Source: Bugula neritina
Lineage: Eukaryota; Bryozoa; Gymnolaemata; Cheilostomatida; Bugulidae
NCBI GenBank assembly: GCA_964035545.1
Contig: OZ037766.1
Coordinates: 18,565,581-18,629,580 of the forward strand
Length of the DNA stretch: 64,000 nt
Direction of reading: 5' to 3'
The notes under the pieces were generated by a model that was not told the DNA's origin, did not search any database, and was given only the letters and a program-made list of their open reading frames with translations. Positions 12,501-24,806 of the stretch are shown here, piece after piece. Numbering within the stretch: the stretch's first letter is position 1; each line of letters opens with the position of its first letter. The translations under genes were made by a program, and so were the position numbers.

Positions 12501-14068
12501 ATGTTGCAGTATATTTCAGCGTGTTTGAGTATATTTCAGTATGACACAGTGCATTTCCAGATATTACGCTATACTTCAGTGAGTTTTAGTGTCTTTCAGT
12601 ATGTTGCAGTATATTTCGGTATTTTGCAACATATTTCAATATGTTGCAATGTATTTCAATATGTAACAGTGTATTTCAGTATGTTGCAGTATGTTGCAAT
12701 GTATTTCAGTATGTTACAGTGTATTTCAGTAGGTTTCAGTATCTTGCAGTATATTTCAGCATGTTGCAGTATATTTCAGGATGTTGCAGTATATTTCAGT
12801 ATGTTACAGTGTTTTGCAGTATTTTGCAGTATATTTCAGTGTGTTACAGTATATTTCATTATGTTGCAGTATGTTGCAGTATATTTCAGTAGTTTGCAAC
12901 ATATTTCAGTAGGTTACCATATATTTCGGTATGTTGCAGCATATTTCAATGTGTTGCAGTGTATTTCAATATGTTACAGTGTATTTCAGTATGTTGCAGT
13001 ATGTTGCAGTATGATGCAGCATGTTGCAGTGTATTTCTGTATGTTACAGTGTAATTCGGAATGTTGCAGTATATTTCAGTATGTTACAGTATGTTTCAGT
13101 ATGTTGCAGTATATTTCAGTGGGTTATAGTATATTTCAGTATGATACAGCGTATTTCAGTATGTTACAGTGTATTTCAGTATGTTGCAGTATTTTGCAAT
13201 ATATTTCAGTATGTTACATCGTATTTCAGTATGTTGCAGTATATTTCAGTATGTTACAATAAATTTCAGTATGTTACAGTACATTGCCGTAAGTTACACT
13301 ATACTTCAGTGAGTTGTAGTATATTTCAGTATCTTGCAGTATATCTCAGTATGTTACTGTATATTTCAGTATGTTACAGTATATTTCAGTGTTACAGTAA
13401 ATTTCAGTATGTTACAGTGCATTTGCAGATATTACACTATACTTTAGTGAGTTTTAGTGTCTTTCAGTATGTTGCAGTATATTTCAGTATGTTGCAGTAT
13501 TTTGCAATATGTATCAGTATGTTACAGTGTATTTCAGTATGTTGCAGTATATTTCAGTATGTTACAATAAATTTCAGTATGTTACAGTATATTTCCGTAA
13601 ATTACTCTATACTTCAGTGAGTTGTAGTATATTTCAGTATCTTGCAGTTTATCTCAGTATGTTACAGTATATTTCAGTATGTTACAGTACATTTCAGTTT
13701 GTTACAGTAAATTTCAGTATGTTACAGTGCATTTGCAGATATTACACTATACTCCAGTGGGTTTTAGTGTCTTTCAGTATGTTGCAGTATATTTCGGTAT
13801 CTTGCAACTTATTTCAATGTGTTGCAATGTAATTCAATATGTTACAGTGTATTTCAGTATGTTACAGTGTATTTCAGTATGTTGCAGTATTTTGCAATAC
13901 ATATCAGTATGTTACAGTGTATTTCAGTATGTTGCAGTATATTTCAGTATGTTACAATAAATTTCAGTATGTTACAGTATATTTCCGTAAATTACACTAT
14001 ACTTCAGTGAGTTGTAGTATATTTCAGTATCTTGCAGTATATCTCAGTATGTTACAGTATATTTCAGT
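12501..14068 (+). repeat. 1.57 kb block, first copy, with 2-bp deletion
   Basis: A block of 1,568 bp between successive GTGTTTGAGT markers at 12,521 and 14,089. It is nearly the same as the following block from 14,069. It would be 1,570 bp but for the 2-bp loss at 13,391. It also carries ATGTAACAGT near 12,661 in place of ATGTTACAGT, a variant repeated near 14,230 and 25,530, which links these three blocks by descent. Confidence 0.83.
13391..13398 (+). other. 8-bp monomer: first register-breaking 2-bp deletion
   Basis: The monomer here is GTTACAGT, two bases shorter than the GTGTTACAGT found at the same barcode position in other copies (for example 14,959-14,968). Downstream monomers start at 9 mod 10 instead of 1 mod 10. 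This is one of only two indels seen in the window that are not a multiple of 10 bp. Its flanks match those of the second such site at 19,809. Confidence 0.93.
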
Positions 14069-15928
14069 ATGTTGCAGTATATTTCAGCGTGTTTGAGTAT
14101 ATTTCAGTATGACACAGTGCATTTCCAGATATTACGCTATACTTCAGTGAGTTTTAGTGTCTTTCAGTATGTTGCAGTATATTTCGGTATTTTGCAACAT
14201 ATTTCAATATGTTGCAATGTATTTCAATATGTAACAGTGTATTTCAGTATGTTGCAGTATGTTGCAATGTATTTCAGTATGTTACAGTGTATTTCAGTAG
14301 GTTTCAGTATCTTGCAGTATATTTCAGCATGTTGCAGTATATTTCAGGATGTTGCAGTATATTTCAGTATGTTACAGTGTTTTGCAGTATTTTGCAGTAT
14401 ATTTCAGTGTGTTACAGTATATTTCATTATGTTGCAGTATGTTGCAGTATATTTCAGTAGTTTGCAACATATTTCAGTAGGTTACCATATATTTCGGTAT
14501 GTTGCAGCATATTTCAATGTGTTGCAGTGTATTTCAATATGTTACAGTGTATTTCAGTATGTTGCAGTATGTTGCAGTATGATGCAGCATGTTGCAGTGT
14601 ATTTCTGTATGTTACAGTGTAATTCGGAATGTTGCAGTATATTTCAGTATGTTACAGTATGTTTCAGTATGTTGCAGTATATTTCAGTGGGTTATAGTAT
14701 ATTTCAGTATGATACAGCGTATTTCAGTATGTTACAGTGTATTTCAGTATGTTGCAGTATTTTGCAATATATTTCAGTATGTTACATCGTATTTCAGTAT
14801 GTTGCAGTATATTTCAGTATGTTACAATAAATTTCAGTATGTTACAGTACATTGCCGTAAATTACACTATACTTCAGTGAGTTGTAGTATATTTCAGTAT
14901 CTTGCAGTATATCTCAGTATGTTACTGTATATTTCAGTATGTTACAGTATATTTCAGTGTGTTACAGTAAATTTCAGTATGTTACAGTGCATTTGCAGAT
15001 ATTACACTAAACTTTAGTGAGTTTTAGTGTCTTTCAGTATGTTGCAGTATATTTCAGTATGTTGCAGTATTTTGCAATATGTATCAGTATGTTACAGTGT
15101 ATTTCAGTATGTTGCAGTATATTTCAGTATGTTACAATAAATTTCAGTATGTTACAGTATATTTCCGTAAATTACTCTATACTTCAGTGAGTTGTAGTAT
15201 ATTTCAGTATCTTGCAGTTTATCTCAGTATGTTACAGTATATTTCAGTATGTTACAGTATATTTCAGTTTGTTACAGTAAATTTCAGTATGTTACAGTGC
15301 ATTTGCAGATATTACACTATACTTCAGTGAGTTTTAGTGTCTTTCAGTATGTTGCAGTACATTTCGGTATCTTGCAACTTATTTCAATGTGTTGCAATGT
15401 AATTCAATATGTTACAGTGTATTTCAGTATGTTGCAGTATTTTGCAATATATATCAGTATGTTACAGTGTATTTCAGTATGTTGCAGTATATTTCAGTAT
15501 GTTACAATAAATTTCAGTATGTTACAGTATATTTCCGTAAATTACACTATACTTCAGTGAGTTGTAGTATATTTCAGTATCTTGCAGTATATCTCAGTAT
15601 GTTACAGTATATTTCAGTATGTTACAGTATATTTCAGTTTGTTACAGTAAATTTCAGTATGTTACAGTGCATTTGCAGATATTACACTATACTTCAGTGA
15701 GTTTTAGTGTCTTTCATTATGTTGCAGTATATTTCAGTATGTTGCAGTATTTTGCAATACATTTTATTATGTTACAGTGTATTTCAGTATGTTGCAGTAT
15801 ATCTCAGTTTGATACAATAACTTTCAGTATGTTACAGTACATTTCCGTAAATTACACTATACTTCAGTGAGTTGTAGTATATTTCAGTATCTTGCAGTAT
15901 ATCTCAGTATTTTACAGTATATTTCAGT
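14069..15928 (+). repeat. 1.57 kb-type block, second copy, with about 290 bp extra
   Basis: This block follows the previous one at an offset of 1,568 bp, changing to 1,570 bp past the equivalent of the 2-bp deletion, which it lacks. It extends about 290 bp further before the next block marker at 15,949. The added length is whole monomers and contains another pair of the recurrent cassettes. The block from 13,509 onward recurs from 24,807 at an offset of 11,298 bp. Confidence 0.8.
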
Positions 15929-18900
15929 ATGTTGCAGTATATTTCAGCGTGTTTGAGTATATTTCAGTATGACACAGTGCATTTCCAGATATTACGCTAT
16001 ACTTCAGTGAGTTTTAGTCTCTTTCAGTATGTTGCAGTATATTTCGGTATTTTGCAACATATTTCAATATGTTGCAATGTATTTCAATATGTTACAGTGT
16101 ATTTCAGTATGTTGCAGTATGTTGCAATGTATTTCAGTATGTTACAGTGTAATTCAGTAGGTTTCAGTATCTTGCAGTATATTTCAGCATGTTGCAGTAT
16201 ATTTCAGGATGTTGCAGTATATTTCAGTATGTTACAGTGTTTTGCAGTATTTTGCAGTATATTTCAGTGTGTTACAGTATATTTCATTATGTTGCAGTAT
16301 GTTGCAGTATATTTCAGTAGTTTGCAACATATTTCAGTAGGTTACCATATATTTCGGTATGTTGCAGCATATTTCAAAGTGTTGCAGTGTATTTCAATAT
16401 GTTACAGTGTATTTCAGTATGTTGCAGTATGTTCCATTATGCTGCAGTGTATTTCTGTATGTTACAGTGTAATTCAGAATGTTGCAGTATATTTCGGTAT
16501 GTTACAGTATGTTTCAGTATGTTGCAGTATATTTCAGTGGGTTATAGTATATTTCAGTATGATACAGCGTATTTCAGTATGTTACAGTGTATTTCAGTAT
16601 GTTGCAGTATTTTGCAATATATTTCAGTATGTTACAGCGTATTTCAGTATGTTGCAGTATATTTCAGTATGTTACAATTAATTTCAGTATGTTACAGTAC
16701 ATTGCCGTAAATTACACTATACTTCAGTGAGTTGTAGTATATTTCAGTATCTTGCAGTATATCTCAGTATGTTACTGTATATTTCAGTAAGTTACAGTAT
16801 ATTTCAGTGTGTTACAGTAAATTTCAGTATGTTACAGTGCATTTGCAGATATTACACTATACTTTAGTGAGTTTTACTGTCTTTCAGTATGTTGCAGTAT
16901 ATTTCAGTATGTTGCAGTATTTTGCAATAAATATCAGTATGTTACAGCGTATTTCAGTATGTTGCAGTATATTTCAGTATGTTACAATAAATTTCAGTAT
17001 GTTACAGTATATTTCCGTAAATTACTCTATACTTCAGTGAGTTGTAGTATATTTCAGTATCTTGCAGTATATCTCAGTATGTTAGAGTATATTTCAGTAT
17101 GTTACTGTATTATTCAGTTTGTTACAGTAAATTTCAGTATGTTACAGTGCATTTGCAGATATTACACTATACTTCAGTGAGTTTTAGTGTCTTTCAGTAT
17201 GTTGCAGTATATTTCGGTATCTTGCAACTTATTTCAATGTGTTGCAATGTAATTCAATATATTACAGTGTATTTCAGTATGTTACAGTATATTTCAGTAT
17301 GTTACAGTATATTTCAGTTTGTTACAGTAAGTTTCAGTATGATACAGTGCATTTGCAGATATTACACTATACTTCAGTGAGTTTTAGTGTCTTTCATTAT
17401 GTTGCAGTATATTTCAGTATGTTGCAGTATTTTGCAATACATTTTATTATGTTACAGTGTATTTCAGTATGTTGCAGTATATTTCAGTTTGATACAATAA
17501 ATTTCAGTATGTTACAGTACATTTCCGTAAATTACACTATACTTCAGTGAGTTGTAGTATATTTCAGTATCTTGCAGTATATCTCAGTATGTTACAGTAT
17601 ATTTCAGTATGTTGCAGTATATTTCAGCGTGTTTGAGTATATTTCAGTATGACACAGTGCATTTCAAGATATTACGCTATACTTCAGTGAGTTTTAGTGT
17701 CTTTCAGTATGTTGCAGTATATTTCGGTATTTTGCAACATATTTCAATATGTTGCAATGTATTTCAATATGTTACATCGTATTTCAGTATGTTGCAGTAT
17801 ATTTCAGTATGTTACAATAAATTTCAGTATGTTACAGTACATTGCCGTAAATTACACTATACTTCAGTGAGTTGTAGTATATTTCAGTATCTTGCAGTAT
17901 ATCTCAGTATGTTACTGTATATTTCAGTATGTTACAGTATATTTCAGTGTGTTACAGTAAATTTCAGTATGTTACAGTGCATTTGCAGATATTACACTAA
18001 ACTTTAGTGAGTTTTAGTGTCTTTCAGTATGTTGCGGTATATTTCAGTATGTTGCAGTATTTTGCAATATGTATCAGTATGTTACAGTGTATTTCAGTAT
18101 GTTGCAGTATATTTCAGTATGTTACAATAAATTTCAGTATGTTACAGTATATTTCCGTAAATTACTCTATACTTCAGTGAGTTGTAGTATATTTCAGTAT
18201 CTTGCAGTTTATCTCAGTATGTTACAGTATATTTCAGTATGTTACAGTATATTTCAGTTTGTTACAGTAAATTTCAGTATGTTACAGTGCATTTGCAGAT
18301 ATTACACTATACTTCAGTGAGTTTTAGTGTCTTTCAGTATGTTGCAGTACATTTCGGTATCTTGCAACTTATTTCAATGTGTTGCAATGTAATTCAATAT
18401 GTTACAGTGTATTTCAGTATGTTACAGTGTATTTCAGTATGTTGCAGTATTTTGCAATATATATCAGTATGTTACAGTGTATTTCAGTATGTTGCAGTAT
18501 ATTTCAGTATGTTACAATAAATTTCAGTATGTTACAGTATATTTCCGTAAATTACACTATACTTCAGTGAGTTGTAGTATATTTCAGTATCTTGCAGTAT
18601 ATCTCAGTATGTTACAGTATATTTCAGTATGTCACAGTATATTTTAGTTTGTTACAGCAAGTTTCAGTATGATACAGTGCATTTGCAGATATTACACTAT
18701 ACTTCAGTGAGTTTTAGTGTCTTTCATTATGTTGCAGTATATTTCAGTATGTTGCAGTATTTTGCAATACATTTTATTATGTTACAGTGTAATTCAGTAT
18801 GTTGCAGTATATTTCAGTTTGATACAATAAATTTCAGTATGTTACAGTACATTTCCGTAAATTACACTATACTTCAGTGAGTTGTAGTATATTTCAGTAT

Positions 18901-19800
18901 CTTGCAGTATATCTCAGTATGTTACAGTATATTTCAGTATGTTGCAGTATATTTCAGCGTGTTTGAGTATATTTCAGTATGACACAGTGCATTTCCAGTT
19001 ATTATGCTATACTTCAGTGAGTTTTAGTGTCTTTCAGTATGTTGCAGTATATTTCGGTATTTTACAACATATTTCAATATGTTGCAATGTATTTCAATAT
19101 GTTACAGTGTATTTCAGTATGTTGCAGTATGTTGCAATGTATTTCAGTATGTTACAGTGTATTTCAGTAGGTTTCAGTATATTTCAGCATGTTGCAGTAT
19201 ATTTCAGGATGTTGCAGTATATTTCAGTATGTTACTGTGTTTTGCAGTATTTTGCAGTATATTTCAGTGTGTTACAGTATATTTCATTATGTTGCAGTAT
19301 GTTGCAGTATATTTCAGTAGTTTGCAACATATTTCAGTAGGTTACCATATATTTCGGCATGTTGCAGCATATTTCAAGGTGTTGCAGTGTATTTCAATAT
19401 GTTACAGTGTATTTCAGTATGTTGCAGTATGTTCCATTATGCTGCAGTGTATTTCTGTATGTTACAGTGTAATTCGGAATGTTGCAGTATATTTCAGTAT
19501 GTTACAGTATGTTTCAGTATGTTGCAGTATATTTCAGTGGGTTATAGTATATTTCAGTATGATACAGCGTATTTCAGTATGTTACAGTGTATTTCAGTAT
19601 GTTGCAGTATTTTGCAATATATTTCAGTATGTTACATCGTATTTCAGTATGTTGCAGTATATTTCAGTATGTTACAATAAATTTCAGTATGTTACAGTAC
19701 ATTGCCGTAAATTACACTATACTTCAGTGAGTTGTAGTATATTTCAGTATCTTGCAGTATATCTCAGTATGTTACTGTATATTTCAGTATGTTACAGTAT
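15640..19800 (+). repeat. Tandem pair at 4,878-bp offset, copy 1
   Basis: About 4.16 kb that recurs at about 20,518-24,678. The markers at 15,949, 17,629 and 18,959 correspond to 20,827, 22,507 and 23,837, all 4,878 bp apart. The offset is 2 bp short of a whole number of monomers because the second 2-bp deletion (19,809) lies between the copies. Agreement includes rare shared variants such as GCATTTCAAG (17,661 and 22,539) and CAGTTATTAT near 18,998 and 23,876. The spacing pattern of 1,680 then 1,330 bp between markers reappears later in the 3,010-bp repeat. Confidence 0.86.
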
Positions 19801-20389
19801 ATTTCAGTGTTACAGTAAATTTCAGTATGTTACAGTGCATTTGCAGATATTACACTATACTTTAGTGAGTTTTAGTGTCTTTCAGTATGTTGCAGTATAT
19901 TTCAGTATGTTGCAGTATTTTGCAATATGTATCAGTATGTTACAGTGTATTTCAGTATTTTGCAGTATATTTCAGTGTGTTAAAGTATATTTCATTATGT
20001 TGCAGTATGTTGCAGTATATTTCAGTAGTTTGCAACATATTTCAGTAGGTTACCATATATTTCGGTATGTTGCAGCATATTTCAAAGTGTTGCAGTGTAT
20101 TTCAATATGTTACAGTGTATTTCAGTATGTTGCAGTATGTTCCATTATGCTGCAGTGTATTTCTGTATGTTACAGTGTAATTCAGAATGTTGCAGTATAT
20201 TTCGGTATGTTACAGTATGTTTCAGTATGTTGCAGTATATTTCAGTGGGTTATAGTATATTTCAGTATGATACAGCGTATTTCAGTATGTTACAGTGTAT
20301 TTCAGTATGTTGCAGTATTTTGCAATATATTTCAGTATGTTACAGCGTATTTCAGTATGTTGCAGTATATTTCAGTATGTTACAATTAA
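19079..20389 (+). other. Longest open frame (436 codons), judged non-coding
   Basis: This frame translates to a degenerate 20-residue repeat of the type VYFSMLQYISVCYSIFQYVA, rich in Tyr, Phe, Cys, Ser, Gln and Val. The dimer lacks stops in all plus frames and 20 bp is not a multiple of three, so all three plus frames encode the same peptide in shifted phase. Dozens of overlapping frames of this kind cover the window. The frame runs straight through the 2-bp deletion at 19,809, switching phase of the same repeat. There is no start context, splice structure or composition change that points to a gene. A translated, aggregation-prone repeat peptide cannot be excluded, but nothing in the sequence supports one. 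Confidence 0.85.
19809..19816 (+). other. 8-bp monomer: second register-breaking 2-bp deletion
   Basis: The monomer GTTACAGT replaces GTGTTACAGT in the same barcode context as at 13,391: it follows ATATTTCAGT and precedes AAATTTCAGT and the GCATTTGCAG cassette. Downstream monomers start at 7 mod 10 through to the window end. The equivalent position in the next repeat copy, near 24,687, has the full 10-bp monomer. Confidence 0.93.
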
Positions 20390-20517
20390 TTTCAGTATGT
20401 TACAGTACATTGCCGTAAATTACACTATACTTCAGTGAGTTGTAGTATATTTCAGTATCTTGCAGTATATCTCAGTATGTTACTGTATATTTCAGTAAGT
20501 TACAGTATATTTCAGTG
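19817..20517 (+). repeat. Spacer segment between the 4,878-bp pair, built from other blocks
   Basis: This is still decamer satellite, but it is not part of the flanking 4,878-bp pair. Its first ~140 bp continue the block type seen after the 13,391 deletion. From about 19,970 it switches to a segment that matches about 16,260-16,800 and, 1,170 bp downstream, 21,130-21,720. The 1,170-bp spacing is the same unit length that is duplicated at 32,857-35,196. The switch occurs inside ordinary ATATTTCAGT monomers, as expected for exchange between homologous repeats. Confidence 0.72.
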
Positions 20518-23500
20518 TGTTACAGTAAATTTCAGTATGTTACAGTGCATTTGCAGATATTACACTATACTTCAGTGAGTTTTAGTGTCTTTCATTATGT
20601 TGCAGTATATTTCAGTATGTTGCAGTATTTTGCAATACATTTTATTATGTTACAGTGTATTTCAGTATGTTGCAGTATATCTCAGTTTGATACAATAACT
20701 TTCAGTATGTTACAGTACATTTCCGTAAATTACACTATACTTCAGTGAGTTGTAGTATATTTCAGTATCTTGCAGTATATCTCAGTATTTTACAGTATAT
20801 TTCAGTATGTTGCAGTATATTTCAGCGTGTTTGAGTATATTTCAGTATGACACAGTGCATTTCCAGATATTACGCTATACTTCAGTGAGTTTTAGTCTCT
20901 TTCAGTATGTTGCAGTATATTTCGGTATTTTGCAACATATTTCAATATGTTGCAATGTATTTCAATATGTTACAGTGTATTTCAGTATGTTGCAGTATGT
21001 TGCAATGTATTTCAGTATGTTACAGTGTAATTCAGTAGGTTTCAGTATCTTGCAGTATATTTCAGCATGTTGCAGTATATTTCAGGATGTTGCAGTATAT
21101 TTCAGTATGTTACAGTGTTTTGCAGTATTTTGCAGTATATTTCAGTGTGTTACAGTATATTTCATTATGTTGCAGTATGTTGCAGTATATTTCAGTAGTT
21201 TGCAACATATTTCAGTAGGTTACCATATATTTCGGTATGTTGCAGCATATTTCAAAGTGTTGCAGTGTATTTCAATATGTTACAGTGTATTTCAGTATGT
21301 TGCAGTATGTTCCATTATGCTGCAGTGTATTTCTGTATGTTACAGTGTAATTCAGAATGTTGCAGTATATTTCGGTATGTTACAGTATGTTTCAGTATGT
21401 TGCAGTATATTTCAGTGGGTTATAGTATATTTCAGTATGATACAGCGTATTTCAGTATGTTACAGTGTATTTCAGTATGTTGCAGTATTTTGCAATATAT
21501 TTCAGTATGTTACAGCGTATTTCAGTATGTTGCAGTATATTTCAGTATGTTACAATTAATTTCAGTATGTTACAGTACATTGCCGTAAATTACACTATAC
21601 TTCAGTGAGTTGTAGTATATTTCAGTATCTTGCAGTATATCTCAGTATGTTACTGTATATTTCAGTAAGTTACAGTATATTTCAGTGTGTTACAGTAAAT
21701 TTCAGTATGTTACAGTGCATTTGCAGATATTACACTATACTTTAGTGAGTTTTACTGTCTTTCAGTATGTTGCAGTATATTTCAGTATGTTGCAGTATTT
21801 TGCAATAAATATCAGTATGTTACAGCGTATTTCAGTATGTTGCAGTATATTTCAGTATGTTACAATAAATTTCAGTATGTTACAGTATATTTCCGTAAAT
21901 TACTCTATACTTCAGTGAGTTGTAGTATATTTCAGTATCTTGCAGTATATCTCAGTATGTTAGAGTATATTTCAGTATGTTACTGTATTATTCAGTTTGT
22001 TACAGTAAATTTCAGTATGTTACAGTGCATTTGCAGATATTACACTATACTTCAGTGAGTTTTAGTGTCTTTCAGTATGTTGCAGTATATTTCGGTATCT
22101 TGCAACTTATTTCAATGTGTTGCAATGTAATTCAATATATTACAGTGTATTTCAGTATGTTACAGTATATTTCAGTATGTTACAGTATATTTCAGTTTGT
22201 TACAGTAAGTTTCAGTATGATACAGTGCATTTGCAGATATTACACTATACTTCAGTGAGTTTTAGTGTCTTTCATTATGTTGCAGTATATTTCAGTATGT
22301 TGCAGTATTTTGCAATACATTTTATTATGTTACAGTGTATTTCAGTATGTTGCAGTATATTTCAGTTTGATACAATAAATTTCAGTATGTTACAGTACAT
22401 TTCCGTAAATTACACTATACTTCAGTGAGTTGTAGTATATTTCAGTATCTTGCAGTATATCTCAGTATGTTACAGTATATTTCAGTATGTTGCAGTATAT
22501 TTCAGCGTGTTTGAGTATATTTCAGTATGACACAGTGCATTTCAAGATATTACGCTATACTTCAGTGAGTTTTAGTGTCTTTCAGTATGTTGCAGTATAT
22601 TTCGGTATTTTGCAACATATTTCAATATGTTGCAATGTATTTCAATATGTTACATCGTATTTCAGTATGTTGCAGTATATTTCAGTATGTTACAATAAAT
22701 TTCAGTATGTTACAGTACATTGCCGTAAATTACACTATACTTCAGTGAGTTGTAGTATATTTCAGTATCTTGCAGTATATCTCAGTATGTTACTGTATAT
22801 TTCAGTATGTTACAGTATATTTCAGTGTGTTACAGTAAATTTCAGTATGTTACAGTGCATTTGCAGATATTACACTAAACTTTAGTGAGTTTTAGTGTCT
22901 TTCAGTATGTTGCGGTATATTTCAGTATGTTGCAGTATTTTGCAATATGTATCAGTATGTTACAGTGTATTTCAGTATGTTGCAGTATATTTCAGTATGT
23001 TACAATAAATTTCAGTATGTTACAGTATATTTCCGTAAATTACTCTATACTTCAGTGAGTTGTAGTATATTTCAGTATCTTGCAGTTTATCTCAGTATGT
23101 TACAGTATATTTCAGTATGTTACAGTATATTTCAGTTTGTTACAGTAAATTTCAGTATGTTACAGTGCATTTGCAGATATTACACTATACTTCAGTGAGT
23201 TTTAGTGTCTTTCAGTATGTTGCAGTACATTTCGGTATCTTGCAACTTATTTCAATGTGTTGCAATGTAATTCAATATGTTACAGTGTATTTCAGTATGT
23301 TACAGTGTATTTCAGTATGTTGCAGTATTTTGCAATATATATCAGTATGTTACAGTGTATTTCAGTATGTTGCAGTATATTTCAGTATGTTACAATAAAT
23401 TTCAGTATGTTACAGTATATTTCCGTAAATTACACTATACTTCAGTGAGTTGTAGTATATTTCAGTATCTTGCAGTATATCTCAGTATGTTACAGTATAT

Positions 23501-24678
23501 TCCAGTATGTTACAGTATATTTTAGTTTGTTACAGCAAGTTTCAGTATGATACAGTGCATTTGCAGATATTACACTATACTTCAGTGAGTTTTAGTGTCT
23601 TTCATTATGTTGCAGTATATTTCAGTATGTTGCAGTATTTTGCAATACATTTTATTATGTTACAGTGTAATTCAGTATGTTGCAGTATATTTCAGTTTGA
23701 TACAATAAATTTCAGTATGTTACAGTACATTTCCGTAAATTACACTATACTTCAGTGAGTTGTAGTATATTTCAGTATCTTGCAGTATATCTCAGTATGT
23801 TACAGTATATTTCAGTATGTTGCAGTATATTTCAGCGTGTTTGAGTATATTTCAGTATGACACAGTGCATTTCCAGTTATTATGCTATACTTCAGTGAGT
23901 TTTAGTGTCTTTCAGTATGTTGCAGTATATTTCGGTATTTTACAACATATTTCAATATGTTGCAATGTATTTCAATATGTTACAGTGTATTTCAGTATGT
24001 TGCAGTATGTTGCAATGCATTTCAGTATGTTACAGTGTATTTCAGTAGGTTTCAGTATATTTCAGCATGTTGCAGTATATTTCAGGATGTTGCAGTATAT
24101 TTCAGTATGTTACTGTGTTTTGCAGTATTTTGCAGTATATTTCAGTGTGTTACAGTATATTTCATTATGTTGCAGTATGTTGCAGTATATTTCAGTAGTT
24201 TGCAACATATTTCAGTAGGTTACCATATATTTCGGCATGTTGCAGCATATTTCAAGGTGTTGCAGTGTATTTCAATATGTTACAGTGTATTTCAGTATGT
24301 TGCAGTATGTTCCATTATGCTGCAGTGTATTTCTGTATGTTACAGTGTAATTCGGAATGTTGCAGTATATTTCAGTATGTTACAGTATGTTTCAGTATGT
24401 TGCAGTATATTTCAGTGGGTTATAGTATATTTCAGTATGATACAGCGTATTTCAGTATGTTACAGTGTATTTCAGTATGTTGCAGTATTTTGCAATATAT
24501 TTCAGTATGTTACATCGTATTTCAGTATGTTGCAGTATATTTCAGTATGTTACAATAAATTTCAGTATGTTACAGTACATTGCCGTAAATTACACTATAC
24601 TTCAGTGAGTTGTAGTATATTTCAGTATCTTGCAGTATATCTCAGTATGTTACTGTATATTTCAGTATGTTACAGTAT
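20518..24678 (+). repeat. Tandem pair at 4,878-bp offset, copy 2
   Basis: Second copy of the segment at 15,640-19,800, with very few visible differences. One is GTATTTCAGT becoming GCATTTCAGT near 24,016. Another is in the monomers before ATATTTTAGT: 18,629 has a CAC where 23,507 has TAC, and 23,499 has a TCC where copy 1 has TTC. The copy keeps the full monomer where copy 1's right flank has the 2-bp deletion. Confidence 0.86.
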
Positions 24679-24806
24679 ATTTCAGTGTGTTACAGTAAAT
24701 TTCAGTATGTTACAGTGCATTTGCAGATATTACACTAAACTTTAGTGAGTTTTAGTGTCTTTCAGTATGTTGCAGTATATTTCAGTATGTTGCAGTATTT
24801 TGCAAT

